64,000 nucleotides of DNA from Scortum barcoo (taxonomy: Eukaryota > Chordata > Actinopteri > Centrarchiformes > Terapontidae). Where the stretch lies: NCBI GenBank assembly GCA_023238725.1, contig CM041545.1, forward strand, positions 19,001,501-19,065,500, read 5' to 3'. Of the stretch, positions 35,861 to 48,475 are shown one piece after another. The first letter of the stretch is position 1, and each line of letters opens with the position of its first letter. Position numbers and translations under genes: made by a program. The notes under the pieces are model-generated. The model did not search any database. It saw only the letters and a list, made by a program, of their open reading frames with translations, and was not told where the DNA came from.

Positions 35861-38800
35861 CTGTGACGATAAAAAGCAACACGCGGGTCTTACTTTTGAA
35901 CACTCACTCAATTGGCCGAACCTGCAGATGGACACACACAACGGAAGCGACTTGTCGTTCTTGTATCTGATGAGCTCAAGGCTTCACATGGTAAAACAAG
36001 CCCGGGTCCTGTTCTACATGTTGTTTTCGGTACTTCCTGGAAGAAACTGGGCTTCGGTTCCCCGCCCACGTCACTGGCAAGGATCCGCCGTTCGCTGCTG
36101 GGCGATATCTGCGTTTAACTGTCAGTCCATAAACACAAATTGGCACGGAAACAACGACAACAACGACAGACTGCCAGTCACCTCCCTCCTCCCTTGTTAC
36201 TCTTCCTGTCTTCAAACAAACACGGAGCGAGGGACGAATGGACTTTTAATGGGATTTGTAGGCCTCCTCCTAATCAAACCCCTCGCCACAAGGGCTGTCT
36301 GTTTACATAAAACAAGCGCACCCGTCTGAATGTAAACTGGCTGCGGGTTTGTCTCGCTGGCGAGAGAGAGAGCGAGAGAAAGAGAGGAGAGAGAGAGAGA
36401 GTTTGTTCCAGAGACGCAGGATATCATTAGCGTGTTGCCAAACATTTGTTTCGCATTGATTCAAAGTCTGTTAAAAAATGCACTTGAGAGAAAAAAAAAA
36501 GGCCTCTAATTTCTGCCCATGTCTCGGATTGATAATATGGCTGCTCTCTTGACAGTAAAGCCGGGGAAAGTAACATTATTGATGGACTCCATTAAAGAAA
36601 TACTGCTTTGTACCATGTGCGTCATCTTTCTCTCTCTTGTTTTCTTTTCATTTTCTGCGCTTTTGGTTTTGAAGTCGCCCCCCTCCTCCATTAGTCAGAG
36701 TGATAATGGACTTTTCCTGTGTACAGACCTGCAGGGCCCCGGCTGCTGGCACCACCACCGTCGTCCATTAGAGAAAAAAAAAAAGGGGGGAGGCTTTTAA
36801 TGTCGTGCACTTGGCCCCCTTCTTTTGTCTTTAAATAGCTGCACTATTTAAAATAGCCACGCTAAGGGATTGTTGCACGAGTCATTGTTCGGAGTGGATC
36901 AATGACAAGAAATGAATGGGGGAACCTGCCCGACAAACACACACACACACACACACACACACTGGCTCGGCTTTCATCCATCCGCTGTTTACACCAGCTG
37001 GAGGCTTTCCGTGCTGTTATGTGGTCGGTGTCTTCATCTTTACCGTGATTTGTTTTGCTTCCTCTGCTACTGGTCACTGGCAGCCCACACGGCAGGCAGG
37101 TTTAATTTTAAAAGTTTGCCCACACACTCGGCCCTCGCAGCTCGGCCTGTCGATGATTGTGGCGTTGCCCCGTTGCAAGCTACTAATTATCAAAATACGA
37201 CTTTATTTCAAATGGAGAACACAAATATTTTGGGGGGAAACAGTGACTGCGCAGATTGCGCCGCGGTTTTCTTGTCATCTCTGGTGTTAGCTGGTAGCAG
37301 CCTCACGCTACAGATTGTGGCTTTATTACATTTGCCTTGGCGCTCCGTCTCCTCGAATGGCTTCGCTTTAATGGCTTAAACAGACCAGAGTCACTGGATA
37401 AACAAGAGTTTAGCAGAGGAGTGGCTGGGTCGGGACAGAGGAGGGGTGGGGTGGAAATGGCAGGTTCTTGCGGTGATTCTAGGTCCATATGTCAGCAATT
37501 TGAGGGCATTGTGTACCTTGGCCTAAAACAGAGGCTTCATGATCGATGGAGGGGTGAAAATCTCCCAAGTCCCTGGCGCAGAACGCAGGCGAGCACAAGG
37601 AAATTGCTTTCAGCTGATAGCTTCATTTCGGTTGACATTTATCAAGTGAATTACCCCTGTTCCTTTCAAATGTTTACTACTACTAGCACCGCCTTTTTGA
37701 CGTACGTGTGTGTGTGTGTGTACAAGCATGTGTGTGTATGTGTGTGACTGCGTTTGTGTGCGAAAAGTGCGAGAGCAAGAGAGGTTCGTCTTTGTGGAAG
37801 TTCGCCTGTGTCCTTTGGCGATTCCTCACAAAAATATACAAGTCTAAATGACTTCAGTAAACGTTTGATTTGATAGTCTAGCCTTTTATTCGTTGCTGGT
37901 GCATTGAAGGAAAGATAACCGGTTACACATTTTTGAACAGCGCGCTCTTCACAAAGCTGCATTTTTATTCAAGAAAATCAATGTCAGAATGTCAGACAGA
38001 AATGCAGATGTAAATTTATTTATCTGAAATGTAAAATGAGAGTTTTGCTTTTTTTTTTTTTTTTCAACTTTTTCTAATTAGCTGCAAAGTAGATATTTAT
38101 GGGATATTAGTGAATGTAAAAATGTAACTGTAGCACAAGAAGAGTCATAAATCAATAAAGCGCTGTCTCACTAACATCAGCCAAAAAGCTACTGATCATA
38201 TCAGAGCAAGTGAGGCTGCAGCAGCAAAACTCCTGAGCACATTAAATTGAGCGAGAGCGTGAATTCGAGTGTTCATCTGTAAGAAGCCGAATTTGTTGTT
38301 TCGTCTTTGGAAAGCTGCATCGTCTCACTTCAGATCTTCAAAATGGGGAATTCTTGAAAGAGTGCTTGTTGCAGTATTCTTACTGAATCCAATTTCATCC
38401 CTTTTTTTACTCTTCTCAGAAAGCACAAATATCAGACACAGCCGTGAGTAGAAGAGTACAATTTAAGCTCGTATAGAAAAGAAAAAAGAAATCAAAATGT
38501 GTTGAGTGTCTGTCTCAGTCTCTCTACCGTCTCTTACTTCATTCTGCTCTATATCCCTCTTAGCATTGTTCTACTTCTCAATATCTCTACTTTTCATGTA
38601 GATTTCTGTGTTGCATTATTCATTTCAGAGAAGCTCGGGACCGCGGTCTAAAACCAGTCTGCCATAAAAGACCAACATTATATCATACGGCTGATGTGCG
38701 CACTAAGAAGAAGAGAAGGAATGTATATATATGATTCCCCCTCTGCTTTCTGTCTTCCCTTTTGTCCTGCCTGTGATTACACTCGGAGCATCAAGCCGCA

Positions 38801-41800
38801 GTGCTCCTGCAGCAGCAGCTGAACCGCTGAGGAGGCCACGGAGCCGGGCAACAACAGAGCCGACCACTTCACTTCTCACACACACATACACACACCTACC
38901 TCTCATTCCCTCCTCCTCTCTCTCTCCTTTCTCTCCTTTCTCTTCTTTCTCATCACCTCTGGAGTGTTAAGAGCGTCAGAGTGTGAGAAGCCACCCTGAA
39001 GATCTCATCAAGGATCCAATCAGCGCGTGAATGCAAAATGCACTCTCCTCTTGCGATGTGATGATGTGTGTGTGTGTGTGTGTGTGTGGTGGGGAGAGAG
39101 ATAAAAAGACATCGAGAGAGCCCGTCTGGAGCGGAAAAAAAAAAATCTCTGCATATGCAAATTGAACTAAAGATTTAAACGGATGTGATGTTCATAAGAG
39201 TATCTCTGACCCTTTTTTTCGGGGATGTAGCAACAGGCTCGCAGGAAAAGAATATGTGCAAATTAGCCTATTAATATTTATAGATGTAATTGGCGGCATG
39301 AGGCCTGGTTCTTGCCTTGGTGGAAAAGCAGACCGCGTTCAGGCCTGTTATCCAGGTGGGCGCGCTTACTGCTTCTAACAGGGAAATCGCCGGCCATTTT
39401 AGGAGGAAGCTGGATATCCTAATAATCAGGTAAACTAATACTGGACGGTGAGAGTGTTTCCTTCCGGAGCTCTTGGCATGTCAGTCATTCGCAGAATTGC
39501 TCCTGTCTGGTCTGCGAGCCATTTTAACTCAAAGGAACGTGCGCTCTCTTCCACCCACCCACCCCCCCTTTAAATGTGCATTTAGAGAGAGGACCACACG
39601 GGCCCCATTTGGATAGTCACGAGGAGGCTCCCCAACCATCACAGGGAGCAACCAGACGCTCCAACACATACACACACCTCCTGCTTCTCAAATCTGAACA
39701 AAGCGTTCCTCAGTCTAAAGTGGTTAAACTGTCATTTCAAATCGTCTGGATATCGTGATTACCGGCATGGGAGGAATTATATATTTAGCTTTATGTCCGT
39801 CGCCATTTCCTCCCCCCGCCCTGATCTGAAGTGACTAGCTAGTAGTGCCCTCGATATTACTATCTCTGAGGAGTTTAAACCTTCCCCCAGGAGACAAGTG
39901 TAATCAAGGGGCTGCCAGCAGGAGAGAGGGGAGAGAGAGGGAGAGAGAGGAGGGAGGGTGAGAGGTGTGGGGTGGGTGGTGTTGGAGGCCTGTAGTGATG
40001 GGATGGAGGGAATGACAATGGACCCAATTTACAAATACGTCAAAATCCTTAGAAAGACTGAAGTACTCAATCAAGTCATATTTTAAGAACAAAAAACAGA
40101 ATCTGTCTGGTGTGAGCTGCTGTTTATTGAAATATTAAATTATTTTACACAGAATGGAGTCAGTATATCTGGACTATTTTAAGAATATGATATTTTCTTC
40201 TTTTCGATCTCTTTTTTTTGCATGTTAAATTTATATAGAAACTTGTCTCTGATCAAATAATGGTCAGAAAATATTTCGTATTATTGCTGCAACAGGTGAA
40301 ATTTGAGCAAGTTTGCACAGATACAAGAACATAAAATCATTTCCAGCCCTTGCAAAATAATCCTCTTTATTAAGTGATTTTATTATTTTACCGAAGCCAA
40401 GAATCAAAATCTGTAATCGTAGAAGTTATTTCACCTTGTTTCCAGTACAAATCCGAGTGATTTTATTGAAACAACCACAGAGTTAGGCATATAGCTGCAC
40501 TACAATCATGAAAAATGACACTTGATTCTGGAAGAAGTTCATTTTCACTGAAATATCTCCCCACACAGGCAGATTTCATTCACTTGTTTTCGGAAAATAA
40601 GACTTACAGTAACTGACTAAAATAATCAGATGGAGATTTGTGTTGTCCGGCATGTGTTTAGTTCAGCAAGAGAAATAATGCTCTGCAGAAATAAAGAAGC
40701 TGTTCAGTGTAAGGAAATATGTGCATGTACAAATATATAGACACGCCATTGTTTTGGTTATAAGCGTACTGAGTCATCGTTCAGAGAAATGTTTGTTTTA
40801 CCTAAATTCTTTCCACAATGCACTGCTAAAAAACATTGTCCCTCAGCAGCCCCCCCCCACATAGCCTCCAGGATCTCATCCATCCTAAAGAGACTCATTC
40901 ATCCTTAATAACGTCATCGCTTGCTCATAAATAAAAGTGACCGTTAGGAAAGCAGATGAACGCAGCCAACGGATTGGACAGGAAGCCAGTTAATCTGCAA
41001 TCCAATCCGGCCTGAGTCTAGCGAAACCCGGCTCAGCTTGGCCGGCCGAGGCCCGGGAGGAAGGAAGTGAAGGACTCAGGAAACGGTGTTCAGAGAGCTT
41101 TCACCAGTCATATCCATCACAGCATGCACGGTGATGGAGGCGTGTGTGTGTGTGTGTCGTGTGTCCCTGTTTCACCAGTCATATCCATCACAGGACTCTG
41201 TCTCCAGGCCCGGGCAGCAGGACTGGAGAGTCATTAGAGGGGCTGGGCTGCAGGCCGCTGCGCCGCACTTTAACTAAACATCTTTTCCATAAAATAAATG
41301 CTTCCAGGTTAGCCCGGGTCCCGGAGAACCCGGGTCGCCTCGCTTTTGCTGCCACTCATCTGATCCCAATTACCAGGCAGACTGGGTCAGAGCCAGCGGA
41401 GGCAGTATGGATACAGACTGGAGTCGTGTGCTGACGACCAAGTGTGGCGTCCTTTTGCCTTAAATCAACACATCGCCACCTCACCATCCTCCCTGCCACT
41501 GTACAATTCGTACTTAGAAAAAAAAACTTAAATCATCTGTAATTTAATATCTGTAAGCCAATATAATAGCGACGTCTCTATTAGCAGTCTCTATTAGCAG
41601 TGTGGTTTTACTTTTTTCTTTTTATTCAAGGTCACGCTCTTAAGTGGCTTAGCATGAGTGGGTTTAGTGTCAGCTTGAGGACATTATAAAGCTGTTATTT
41701 ATCTGCAGTGGGAATCTAACCACAAAGCCACCTTGAAATCTATCTAACTGCACACATATATGCATTTACTATTTACAGTATCTTAAGAAAAGATAAGGCG

Positions 41801-43476
41801 CACAGTCTAATCAAGGCGAGGTTATGCATTTGCATGGCACCTTTCAACAGCAAAGTGCTTTATGTCGGTCTAAATAACATCATGTGCAGCATTTTTCTGC
41901 CTCCAGTGACCCCTAAGTGGCTGTTCAGCTTGTTATCAGATCACATTATAACTTGCTGTGTATCAGGACATGTCGTATTGACCCCTTGTATTGTCATTTT
42001 CAGTAACATTTCCTTTAACTTGACATGATATCACATCTTGTCAATCTGTCAGTATCTTTTATTCACTTATTTATTCACTCTTATTCACTTTCATGTCACA
42101 TCTTATGTCATGTAATGTGATAAAAATGTCATGTTACACCACATCTTCTTATATCTTGTTCTTCACCTCAGTTTATAATGTCATAAATCTGCTCCCACGC
42201 ATGCATGTTTAGTAAATACTCAATAGTAAACATTCTGTAAGAATAAAAACCACTAAATTCAAATATTTCAAATGCAGTCTTTCATCCGTCCAGCACATTT
42301 ATTACTTTTGCTCCAGTTGTGTTGCTTGTATGAGAGTAACCTGATCTGCGAAGAGAGGAAGAGTCGATCACGGTGATATATATGTGCTTGTGCATGCGTG
42401 TGTTTTTGTGTGGACACAGTGTGCGTTTACATCCATACATTATTGCGTAATTGTTTCCTGATGCTCGCCTCTTCCCTGGAATATTAATTACCAAACAATG
42501 AAACCGCCTCTTTGGTCTGAGAGGTTGAGGCTGAAGGAGGAAATGGAGGGGGGTGGGGGGGTGCATGTAGGAGACCGTCCTTTTTGATGGGGTTAACTCT
42601 CATTTAGAGTGTGTGTGTGTTGTGTGTTTGGTTTTGCTGCGCTGTTGGGAGGCAGGAGGTGGTGAAGGGGAGGGGGTGGGGTGATGTGATGGGGATGGAG
42701 CAGAGCATCAGCTACGCCTGAGAGTTGAGTTTCAGAGGGGAAGCATTGTTCTCAGATTGAATGGATGAATTTTTTGGCAAAGAATCAGGAATTATTGACG
42801 TTTTTATTCAAGAGGAAGAAAAAAAAGGATGAAAAGAAAATACCGAAAGCTGAACTCAAATGTTCTTGGTTACATGCTGCAGCTATTTTGGTCAAGATGC
42901 TCCTGTTAAAGAGATTTTTTTAGCCCGACTGACTCTCTTTACATGTTAAATACAGTTAGATAATAGTATTCAAGAAACATGCACATCCCAAATTGGCCTT
43001 TGATAGTCAATGCATATCTAACACTGATCACATTGCGTGGTCATTGTTGATTTGCAAAGTAATCTACTGAGAGTAAGAAATCACTGTGACCCAAACCACA
43101 GAGCCAAGAAAAAGAAGAAGAAATTAAATAACACAGACGGCCTCATAAGAACCTTCCCTTTCAGCAAAAAAAAGGCTTATTTGTGTGTTTTGTGCATAAA
43201 TTACTTCCCCTTTTTACCCTTTAACTCCAAGAACACTTACTCTACCAAACACCCAACATCAGAAACATCTCACACTGAGCCTGCATGGGAAGGAGGACAG
43301 CGCCATCTAGTGAAAGTGTGATGAAGGCAGGCAGGGAAATTACCATTTTCTGGTTGAGAAGGCTGAAATAAAGTGATTTTAGATATTAAAGAAGAACATT
43401 AAGATATGTATTGACTACTCATTGATATAAATGCCTGATTTAACATCTTTCCAAAATGAATCTTTAATATCACATA
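35861..43476. promoter_or_regulatory. gene-free interval with several candidate conserved elements
   Basis: No coding exon was found between mrrf and the Tc1 element, apart from the mrrf 3' UTR at the left. Blocks at 36110-36340, 36420-36960, 37080-37480, 39140-39560, 39720-39890, 40930-41440 and 42420-42760 are repeat-poor, of balanced composition and rich in ATATGCAAAT, TAATTA/AATTA and CTTTAAATAG-type cores. They look like the regulatory deserts around developmental genes such as lhx6. (GA)n, (CA)n and (GT)n tracts lie at 36361-36401, 36935-36961 and 39064-39088. Confidence 0.35.
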
Positions 43477-44957
43477 CAGTGCTCAGCATAAATGAGTACA
43501 CCCCAACAGATTAGTCAGAAAACCTTTAGTTTCCTTTCAGAATCAACATTTTCTATGGGATACTATACTACAAAATACTCCCACAAATCTGGGCCATTGT
43601 TTGCAAACAAGATTTGTTCATTTGCACATACAAAAAAGTCATTTTCAATTTGTTGCAAAAATGAGTACACCCCAATGAAAGTCTTTGGAGCAAAGCTAAA
43701 TTTTAGACTACAAAATTCTAATCAACAAGAATTCAACCACAGGTGAGTCTAATAAAATAAAAAGTCTAATAAAAACAGGTGTCCAGCAAACAGTTGACTA
43801 TAAAAGGGTGTTACTTAACAAAGAAAACCTCTTCCCATTTCATGCTGTCAGCAATGGCACCACACACAAGAGAAATGTCACAAGACCTGAGAAAGAAAAT
43901 AATTTCTTTACACAAGAAAGGTGAAGGCTACAAGAAGATCAGCAAATCTTTACTGATCAGTCAGAACACTGTAGCAAAAGTGATACAAAAATTTAACAAA
44001 GATGGAACTGCAACCATCTCACAGAGACGTCGAGGCTGCCCACGAAAGTTAACACCTCGACAGGAGCGTCTTCTGAAGTGCTGAAGAAAATCACCATGCA
44101 AGTTCTGTGCAGTTAGCGAAAGAAATAGAAAGCCAAACTGGGGTGACTGTTTCCCGTGACACAATGTGACGCACACTTCAGAGGAATGGCATGCATGGGT
44201 GTCATCCATGAAGGAAGCCACTCCTAAAGCCCATGCACAGGAACCTGTTTAGGATTTGCCAGGGCCCAGGCTGAAAAAGATTAAGACTACTGGGACTTCT
44301 ATACTCTGGAGTGATGAGACCAACCAAGATAAATGTTTTTGGAACTGATGGCTTCAAAACTATATGGTACCAAGCAAAGGTGAGGAGTACAAAGAAAAAT
44401 GCATAGTGGTGCCTACAGTGAAACATGGTGGTGCAGGGTCCTTATGTGGGGCTGTATGAATGCTGCTGGTGTGCCCTTGGTCGTTATGCATTTTTCCAAC
44501 ATGACAATGATCCAAAACACTCATCTAAGGCCACTGTTGCATTTCTGAAGAAGAACAGGGTCAAAGTGATTCAGTGGTCAAGTATGTCTCCTGATCTGAA
44601 CCCAATCGAACACCTATGGAGGAATTCTCAAGAGACAAGTTGAGCATCACTCTCCATCCAGCATCCAGGCTCTAAAAGAGGTCGTTCTTGAAGAATGGAA
44701 AAAGATACATACTGCAACATGTCGCCAACTTGTTCATTCCATGCCTAGAAGACTTGGTGCTGTCCTTAAAAATCATGGAGATCATACAAAATACCAGATG
44801 TAGTAGATTTTGTTGTGGGGTATATGTAATCTAAGTTATATTATTAACCTTACATTCATGTTATCAGTTAAACAAATGTTGGAAATTGTTCTTGTGTTTA
44901 TTGAGATATTGATTAAAATCTCACTTTTCAAAGGGGGTGTACTCATTTATGCTCCAG
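43477..44957 (+). mobile_element. Tc1-type DNA transposon, inactive
   Basis: A TA dinucleotide precedes the left end CAGTGCTCAGCATAAATGAG. The right end carries the inverse GTGTACTCATTTATGCT, followed by a slightly eroded tip and TA. An internal direct repeat of ATGAGTACACCCC at 43660-43672 makes the left end an IR/DR type. About 1.48 kb, close to the usual length for Tc1 elements in fish. Confidence 0.9.
43854..44803 (+). pseudogene. decayed Tc1 transposase
   Basis: Reading starts MAPHTREMSQDLRKKIISLH, followed by the paired-like helix-turn-helix (ISKSLLISQNTVAKVIQKF) and RRRGCPRKLTPRQERLL. The frame then breaks at a TGA near 44082 and continues in other frames. The DDE triad can still be placed: WSDET near 44310, HDNDPKHSSKA near 44500, and SPDLNPIEHLWR near 44600. 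The end is GDHTKYQM-stop at 44801-44803. Several frameshifts and stops make it non-functional. Confidence 0.9.
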
Positions 44958-47890
44958 TAGTTCTCAGGGTGGAAGAAAAGTAAATAAAAAGTACATAAAT
45001 ACTCAAGAGTAGGTACTTCTCAGACCCTCCTTGCATCATAAGTCACTTCTCTTTTGTCCATCAGTACATTTTCTGGGCTATTGCAACACATTCGGTATTC
45101 CCCGTGATTCACATTCCTTACAGTAATCCTTTTCAGCATGTACAGTATCAGTTGTGACCAAAGTAAATTTCTCAAATGGACGAAACTCAGGCATTTATGA
45201 TTATGAATGAACAGCTGCACTCACTTCACCTTGCGTTTGTATGTGATAATGAGATTTGTTTTGTAGTTTTGGGATGACAGTGAATTGATTTAAGCCAAGG
45301 AGGAAAATTTTATGAAGACTAGTACATTACACGCTTATTACGGACTATTAAAACAAGAAAAAAAAAACCTGATGACTGTTTTATGAGTCAATTTTCTGTT
45401 CCTCTTCATGTACCTCTGACCAATAAGGCCCTCTCAGACTGTCTGCCGGAGGCCCCTGAATTTCCACTGGCACACGAACAAACAGGGACAGACGGCGCAC
45501 TCATCACGGCTGAGACTGCAGATTAAAGGACGTTTTCGTGGGCCTGCTGAGTGAAGCAGAAAAGCAAACACAGAGTCATGCACCGGCGACATCTGCAGCT
45601 CTGCTGCTCGAGCGTGAGAAGGAAGTCGTTCCTAAATAGTGCACAAACAACAGCTGATCGAGGCAAATCGTTCGCCCTAGAAAAAAAAAAACAAGGCAAC
45701 AAAGCATGGTCTTAAGTAATATCAGTGGGAATTTTTTCTTTTCAGGTCTAATGATCAGCTTTTGGTTTTTGTTTTTGACAGCAGCAGCACAGTATATGTG
45801 CACAATCCTCATTAAATATGTAGCTTTACTAATAATACATAATATATTGCAATATACCTGCATAAAAATACTTTATTGAAACTTCTTTTAATGGCTTAGG
45901 ACAAGAACAAACAAAATATGTAGAGTACTAGAATACGAATATATCCTCATCATCATTTAAAAGGTGTTTATCACAGCTATGAAAGTTGTAAAGTTGTGAT
46001 GAAATACTCAAATAAGTGTGTTTGTTCATCAAAGGTCCACTAAATTGAAAGTGTGAAGGATGTTTTTCTTGTACCAATGGTAAATAATGACTTAAATTAA
46101 GTCTGTAAAATGAAGTGGCGTGTGTCAGGATGTATGAGCAACGCAGGAGACAATGAAGAAGTACACTAATACTTCTGTATGTACGGAAGCCGAGAATGAT
46201 TTCTTTTTAATGCCTCATAAGTTTATTATCTTGAGATAACAAAGCTGGTTTCCTGGTGATAAGAACAATATAATTCTAAATAACTCCAAAAAGAAATGAG
46301 TGTGTGGGGTTCAATTGAGCACAGCTGACTTCTTCCTTTACTGTGATGACTGTCAGGGAGGATCCATAACTAAACAATAATTAAGGCCTATATGTGGAGT
46401 TTGGTTTGCTGCAGTTGCTTCATTGGGGCAGAAAATCTGGTTTTATAGTCTCCAAAGAGGAGAGGTTGACCCATCTCTCTGCTTCAGATAAAACCGTTAA
46501 ATATAAATATATATATATATATATATATGTTATATAGAAATAATGAAGACATTATTAAGCTCATCCTGTTTGTACATGACTCCCACAGCATCTCCACACA
46601 ACCTACAGACACCTGCACCTGCTGACTGGAAACTGGAAATGAACAACGGACCATAAGAAGGGGGAGGAGGAAACCACCTCCAGTTTTCTCATAGTAACGG
46701 GTTAATTATCTCCAGATTAAAAAGCTTGTTATCTCGAGATCACAAGATAATATGTGACTCTTGGTTTCCATATACATGTATTTATAGCAGTATTTATCTA
46801 TTCATATCTTCTTCTGGGCAACAGTAGTCTGTAAACCCAACACTGACCTTGTTATCATCATATTAAGTTGTTATGGTGTACTTGTTTGCAGCTGCTAAAA
46901 GCTCCATTATGTTCACCAGATACACAGCTTTACACAGAAATATGAAAATAACCGCCGTGTAAAAATAAGACCCCGTCTACTCACTGGCTCTAAAAAGCTT
47001 CCTGAGTCCAGTTCACCTCCTCATGCAGCTGCCATCCTCCACTGGGCAGCATCCTATTACCTGCCGCACATGTCAACCACATTCTTCACTCACTTTCACT
47101 TCACAGTTTAATAAGATGCATCAAACGTCACGCAGAAAGATTTTGAGGGGGTGTGAGGGAGGAAACAGCTTACTGCAGTGCTTCTGAGCTGCAGTGCAAA
47201 AACACCTTTAAAACCTAAATGTGATACTTCACACCGTCACCATGGATATAAACCACTGAATAAACATGGGAGGAAAAGATTAATCAAATACGTGTAATGC
47301 CAAAGGACATCCTGCAGACTGAATGAAAATCTGAATGACTCATACATATACTGAAGTGACATTTAAAGTGCTACATTTACTGGAGAATTAATAATATAAC
47401 AATAAACCGAAATTAAAAAAAGCTTTTTTTTTATCAAATGTTACTGGCAGCAGTGTGATGCCTTGCCAGGAATACAAACAGTCACTTCCCTTTTCACTAA
47501 TAGATTATTGAAACTGATGCTGCTTCGCTTGCAGTTTAGTGACTGACCTCGATAAAGATCTTTCCTTTTCTACTGGACTGACACAGAACAGAAACAGAAA
47601 TGGATGCAATAATTTCAAATGCGCTCATCAGCTCTTTCGGAGTAATAAACAGTTTGGACAGTTTTGGTGGAGCCGAAACCACTTTTTCAAGAGTTTCATG
47701 AAGAGTGCAAACAAAGTGGAGGTTGAGTACCGACTGAGCTGCACAGTTTCTCATCCTTATTGTCAGGGATGGGATAAGTGATGAGCTTTCTCATAAAACA
47801 ACAACAACAAAAAAAAAAAAAAACACCTAATTTTTGTATATTTTTTATATTTGTAATCAAAATCAGTGATGTCAAGTAAACTGCACAAAA
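44958..47890. other. gene-free DNA between the Tc1 element and the B7-like gene
   Basis: No exon supported. A (TA)n tract is at 46502-46527. Two copies of a TTATCTyGAGATAACAA motif, at about 46227 and (as AAGCTTGTTATCTCGAGATC) at 46721, bound a 500-bp stretch that may be an old inverted-repeat element. Confidence 0.45.
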
Positions 47891-47896
47891 CGAGGA

Positions 47897-47902
47897 TTTA
47901 TT
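47897..47902 (-). terminator. polyadenylation signal of the B7/NTPase gene
   Basis: AATAAA on the minus strand about 95 nt after the TGA at 47997-47995, the expected place for a short 3' UTR. Confidence 0.5.
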
Positions 47903-47994
47903 GCATATTCACATCTATTAAATTCAACAAACTATGCAGCATAGCATTGTAAAAAAGTGCTGAATGTCTCTGTTGCTCAAAAACTTTTGTAACC

Positions 47995-48475
47995 TCAGTA
48001 CTTCACAATTTGTGTCTGGAGCGTAAACACCCGTCCTGTCTCGACTGTGTCCCTGAGTGTGGGGCAGTGTCCCGGGCAGGCCGTGATCAGCACCCTGCAT
48101 CCTCCCCGCTCGCTTAGAAACCTCCTTAAGGACTCATCCAAAAACTGGTTTCCTTCCCTGTATCCATCCAGGAGAAGCAGAGCCCCGCCGGACCCACTTA
48201 TCACAGTCCTTAGCTCATCCTCTGTCCATACGTCGTCCGTCAGAGAAAGCTGAGTCGTTATTTCCTGAAACAAGTCGGCCTTCGCTATGCTGCAGTCGAC
48301 GTACACGAGAAGGCGGAGCGCGCTCAGGTCGAGGAGGGCATGCGCGGGCCCCTTGGTCCAACATGAGACCAGGATGTGGGCCACGGTGGTCTTCCCGCTC
48401 TCTGGGGGTCCCTCAAGAAAAAGGATCTCTCCGGCTTCTGGGAGTAAAGCTTGGAGATTCGCAGGCTGGCCGTTA
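47995..48475 (-). CDS. cd274: B7-like gene, NACHT-type NTPase exon
   Basis: 481 nt after TTTTGTCAG, phase 2 entry, ending TGA. Encodes 160 residues: EILFLEGPPESGKTTVAHIL (P-loop), LLVYVDCSIAKADLFQEITT (typical strand and helix after Walker A), GALLLLDGYREGNQ (Walker B) and CRVLITACPGHCPTLRD (sensor 1 region). It stops soon after, with no winged-helix, LRR or ankyrin part. Confidence 0.82.
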
